Of a stretch of DNA of 64,000 nucleotides, positions 61,915-64,000 are shown in pieces. The position numbers were made by a program, and so were the translations under genes. The notes beneath the pieces are model-generated. The model did no database searches and had not been told where the DNA came from. It worked only from the letters and a program-made list of their open reading frames with translations. Position 1 is the first letter of the stretch. Each line of letters opens with the position of its first letter. This DNA is from Pseudomonadota bacterium (GTDB taxonomy: Bacteria; Pseudomonadota; Alphaproteobacteria; Micropepsales; Micropepsaceae), in contig JACQDN010000079.1 of NCBI GenBank assembly GCA_016201105.1, positions 1-64,000 of the forward strand, read 5' to 3'.

Positions 61915-61968
61915 CGTGTTTCCTGGGAGTTATCGTTTGGCCGATATTGGCGGGGGAAGAAAGCCGTA

Positions 61969-62253
61969 TCAACCTTCAGGCGGCCAATGCTGCTTTCCGT
62001 GAACAACGCGTGCGATCTCAATCTTACCTGGTAATACACGATAGATCAGCAAATACGGTGTTCCTGCCACGACCAGCTCTCGGGTATCGATCGCGCGGCC
62101 CGCGCGTCCGATAAGTGGGGTGGTCATCAATCCGTTCGCAGCCGAGCGCAGGCGTTCGGCAATACGATCGGCTGCCTCATGATCGTCCTGGGCAATGTAT
62201 TCCCAGATCGCGTCCAGATTGCGCTCGGCGGTTGGCGACCAGATAACCTTCAT
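61969..62253 (-). CDS. RelE/ParE family toxin
   Basis: Protein of 94 residues with the ParE fold pattern: KVIWSPTAERNLDAIWEYIA at the N-terminus, then AADRIAERL, GRAGRAIDTRELVVAGTPYLLIY and IEIARVVHGKQHWP. Second gene of a toxin-antitoxin pair, overlapping the antitoxin by 4 bp. Confidence 0.93.
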   Translation of the reverse strand: MKVIWSPTAERNLDAIWEYIAQDDHEAADRIAERLRSAANGLMTTPLIGRAGRAIDTRELVVAGTPYLLIYRVLPGKIEIARVVHGKQHWPPEG

Positions 62254-62534
62254 GCCGCCCGCTTACGCAGCTCTTTTCGGCGTTGGGCGGACTTCTCTCG
62301 CAACTTTCTGAAGACTTCGTCCTGGGGAATGCCCAATCCAGCATCGAGTTCGCGCAGCCCTTCGTTCACGGCTTCGACGAAAGCCATTTCAGCGTCCACG
62401 TGGCGGTCCAAGATGTCCTCGACCACCCAAGATCGTGTCCGCTTGGTGGCTTTTGCGTAGTTCTCAAGCCGTTTGGCCAAGGATGCCGGAATTCTGGCCG
62501 TGATTGTTACGGATTTTGTCGCGCGTTTGACCAT
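62250..62534 (-). CDS. Ribbon-helix-helix (CopG-like) antitoxin
   Basis: Protein of 94 residues. N-terminal RHH motif KSVTITARIPASLAKRLENY followed by KRTRSWVVEDIL; the C-terminal 45 residues (basic, helical) would wrap the ParE toxin. It precedes the toxin, the usual order for autoregulated parDE-type modules. TGTACACAT-like sequences just upstream (62555-62572) may be its operator. Confidence 0.9.
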   Translation of the reverse strand: MVKRATKSVTITARIPASLAKRLENYAKATKRTRSWVVEDILDRHVDAEMAFVEAVNEGLRELDAGLGIPQDEVFRKLREKSAQRRKELRKRAA

Positions 62535-62590
62535 ATGTGCACCTCGTAGTCAGTTGTCCACATTGTACACATTCATAACGGAACCGGCAA

Positions 62591-63739
62591 TCAGCTGAAA
62601 TCGCCATCATCCTGACCCGTCCGCGGAGGGTCGCGGCGGATGGTGGCCGGCGTCTTGGAGAATTTGACCGGCGGTTTCATCGCGCGCCATGTGCCTTCCG
62701 TGGGATGCTGGCGCAGCTGGAAGAAATTCACCGCCTTCAGATGCGGATCGTCGAGCACGCCGTCCAGCGTATTGGCACGCATGATGGGGATGCGGTTTTC
62801 CTCGCCCAGCTTCAGCCACTCCTCGACGGTATGGGCGAGCGCCGCTTCGCGCTGCATTTCGTAGTAGACGCCGACGCGGCTTCCCTTCGGCGCGCTCAGG
62901 AAGCGATCGCTTTCATAGGCGTTGGCGATGCCGCCCAGCTCCATGAACTTCGCGCTCGCGGCCCGGCTGACCGGCTGGATACAGATGTAACCGTCTTTGC
63001 ACTTGAGCGGCCTGCGGTCGTTCGCCAAGGCCGGCGTATGGCCAACATGAGAGACCGGCGGCTCGAAGGTTTCGCCATAGAGATGCTCGGCCATCATGAA
63101 ACTGGTGAAGCTCTCGAACATCGGCACTTCCACGAACTGACCTTCGCCCGTCGCCTTCTGGTGATAGAGCGCGGCCAGCGTGCCCCACAGCGCGTGCATG
63201 CTCGAGACCTTGTCGGCTATGAAACTGGGCAGCAGTCGCATCTCGCCGCTCCCATCCACCCGCGGCAGGAGATCGGCCGCGCCGGAAGCCGCTTGCACCA
63301 GATCATCGAACGCCTGGCGTCCGGCATACGGCCCATCCGAGCCGTAGCCCACGCAATGCACGTAAACGATATGGGGGTTCAGCTTGGCCACTTCCTCGTA
63401 GGAAAAGCCCAGACGCGCCATCGCGTCCGCGCGCACATTGTGGATCAGCACATTCGCCGTCGGGATCAGCGCACGCAGTTTGGCGCCGCCTTCGTCGGTC
63501 TTGAGGTCCAGAATGATGCTGCGCTTGTTGCGGTTGAGCGACATGAAGAGCGCGCCCATGTCGTCGTGCTTGGCGTGCTTGGAGCCGTGGCGCTGGCGGT
63601 CGCCGCCCGGATTTTCCACCTTGATGACGTCGGCCCCCAGATCGCCCATCGCTTGGGTGGCGTAAGGCCCGAAGATGAACTCGGTCAGGTCGAGCACGCG
63701 GACGCCGTCGAGGGGCCCCTTTTTTTCAGGCATGAACAA
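62591..63739 (-). CDS. CaiB/BaiF family CoA transferase
   Basis: Class III CoA transferase of 382 residues. GVRVLDLTEFIFGPYATQAMGDLGADVIKVE is the N-terminal family block (shown as two joined motifs); SLNRNKRSIILDLKT and FDDLVQAASGAADL are also conserved. The substrate is unknown. Monocistronic; upstream is the toxin-antitoxin module in the same orientation, downstream (divergent) DUF4287. Confidence 0.93.
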   Translation of the reverse strand: MFMPEKKGPLDGVRVLDLTEFIFGPYATQAMGDLGADVIKVENPGGDRQRHGSKHAKHDDMGALFMSLNRNKRSIILDLKTDEGGAKLRALIPTANVLIHNVRADAMARLGFSYEEVAKLNPHIVYVHCVGYGSDGPYAGRQAFDDLVQAASGAADLLPRVDGSGEMRLLPSFIADKVSSMHALWGTLAALYHQKATGEGQFVEVPMFESFTSFMMAEHLYGETFEPPVSHVGHTPALANDRRPLKCKDGYICIQPVSRAASAKFMELGGIANAYESDRFLSAPKGSRVGVYYEMQREAALAHTVEEWLKLGEENRIPIMRANTLDGVLDDPHLKAVNFFQLRQHPTEGTWRAMKPPVKFSKTPATIRRDPPRTGQDDGDFS

Positions 63740-63787
63740 ACTCCGATTTCACAGTTAGAATGGCGAGGTCGGGCGGGAGATTACGGC

Positions 63788-64000
63788 ATGGCGAGTAAGG
63801 CACAAGCGGGCGCCAAGCCCATCATGACGGACGTGGCGATCCAGGATCGCACGGGCAAGGGATGGGATGCCTGGTTCGCGGCACTCGACAAGGCCGGCGC
63901 GGCCAAACTGGACCACAAAGGCATCACCGCCCTCCTGGATGCCAAATTCAAGCCGGGGCCGTGGTGGGGACAGATGATCGCGGTCAGCTACGAGCGCGCC
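63788..64000 (+). CDS. DUF4287 family protein, truncated by the window end
   Basis: The first 71 codons are in the window. After a basic 20-residue lead, the DUF4287 pattern TGKGWDAWFAALDKAGAAKL, DHKGITALLDAKF and GPWWGQMIAVSYERA is clear. Family function is unknown; some members carry an additional SRPBCC-like domain beyond the window. Divergent from the CoA transferase. Confidence 0.85.
   Translation, partial: MASKAQAGAKPIMTDVAIQDRTGKGWDAWFAALDKAGAAKLDHKGITALLDAKFKPGPWWGQMIAVSYERA

Noticed and set aside
60139-62034. 631-codon open frame antisense to acs
   Set aside because: Shadow of a highly conserved 644-residue enzyme; no recognisable domain.

Overview
This 64 kb window is high-GC chromosomal DNA from an alphaproteobacterium. 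The taxonomic markers are a ChvG/ChvI two-component system next to hprK, an EIIA-Man-type gene and an HPr gene without any sugar permease. Others are a tsaE-amgK-murU cell-wall recycling cluster, a DUF2794 gene, a DivL-like kinase, and the ahcY, carB and greA versions found in that class. I cannot assign an order with confidence. I see no rRNA, tRNA, CRISPR array, intact IS element or prophage.

Layout. 1-2585 (minus): the possible first codons of addB, then murU, amgK and tsaE. 2696-5299: orphan ferredoxin reductase and ferredoxin, a repeat-rich gap, and a 2OG-Fe(II) oxygenase. 5389-7920 (minus): a large PAS kinase whose phosphoacceptor His is replaced by Phe. 8263-9927: a Tat-exported tyrosinase. 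10227-15870: five co-directional sugar genes (three TIM-barrel isomerases, one Gfo/Idh/MocA dehydrogenase, one GMC oxidoreductase) that look like a keto-sugar or glycoside pathway. 15998-18019: a DUF559 nuclease between two palindromic repeats, then a DUF2975/XRE pair with repeated operators. 18307-20852: an ECF41 sigma factor facing a VOC-membrane protein-ArsC operon, with matching divergent ECF41-type promoters between them. 20884-25446: GFA protein, ahcY, AraC regulator, ankyrin protein, sulfotransferase. 25489-29242 (minus): a TraB/GumN protein coupled to two amidohydrolases, one lacking its metal ligands. 29322-33105 (minus): HPr, EIIA, HprK, ChvG, ChvI. 33231-37531: a decayed methyltransferase, greA, and carB with an internal stop codon. 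37785-43492 (minus): a Gld-type ABC transporter operon ending in a Rieske oxygenase. 43679-64000: mostly housekeeping or single genes, among them MurJ, ThpR, an FtsX-like ABC exporter, a Bax-inhibitor protein, OmpW, acetyl-CoA synthetase, a ParE/RHH toxin-antitoxin pair, a CoA transferase and a truncated DUF4287 gene.

Two overall patterns stand out. First, the minus-strand order chvI-chvG-hprK-manX-hpr ... ahcY ... kinase ... tsaE-amgK-murU is the order I know as contiguous in many Rhizobiales. Here it is kept but split by three blocks of accessory genes. Second, at least nine long imperfect palindromes of one structural superfamily, plus other palindromic families, fill most gaps. Their inner hairpins vary in sequence but keep base pairing around a GCGAAGC core.
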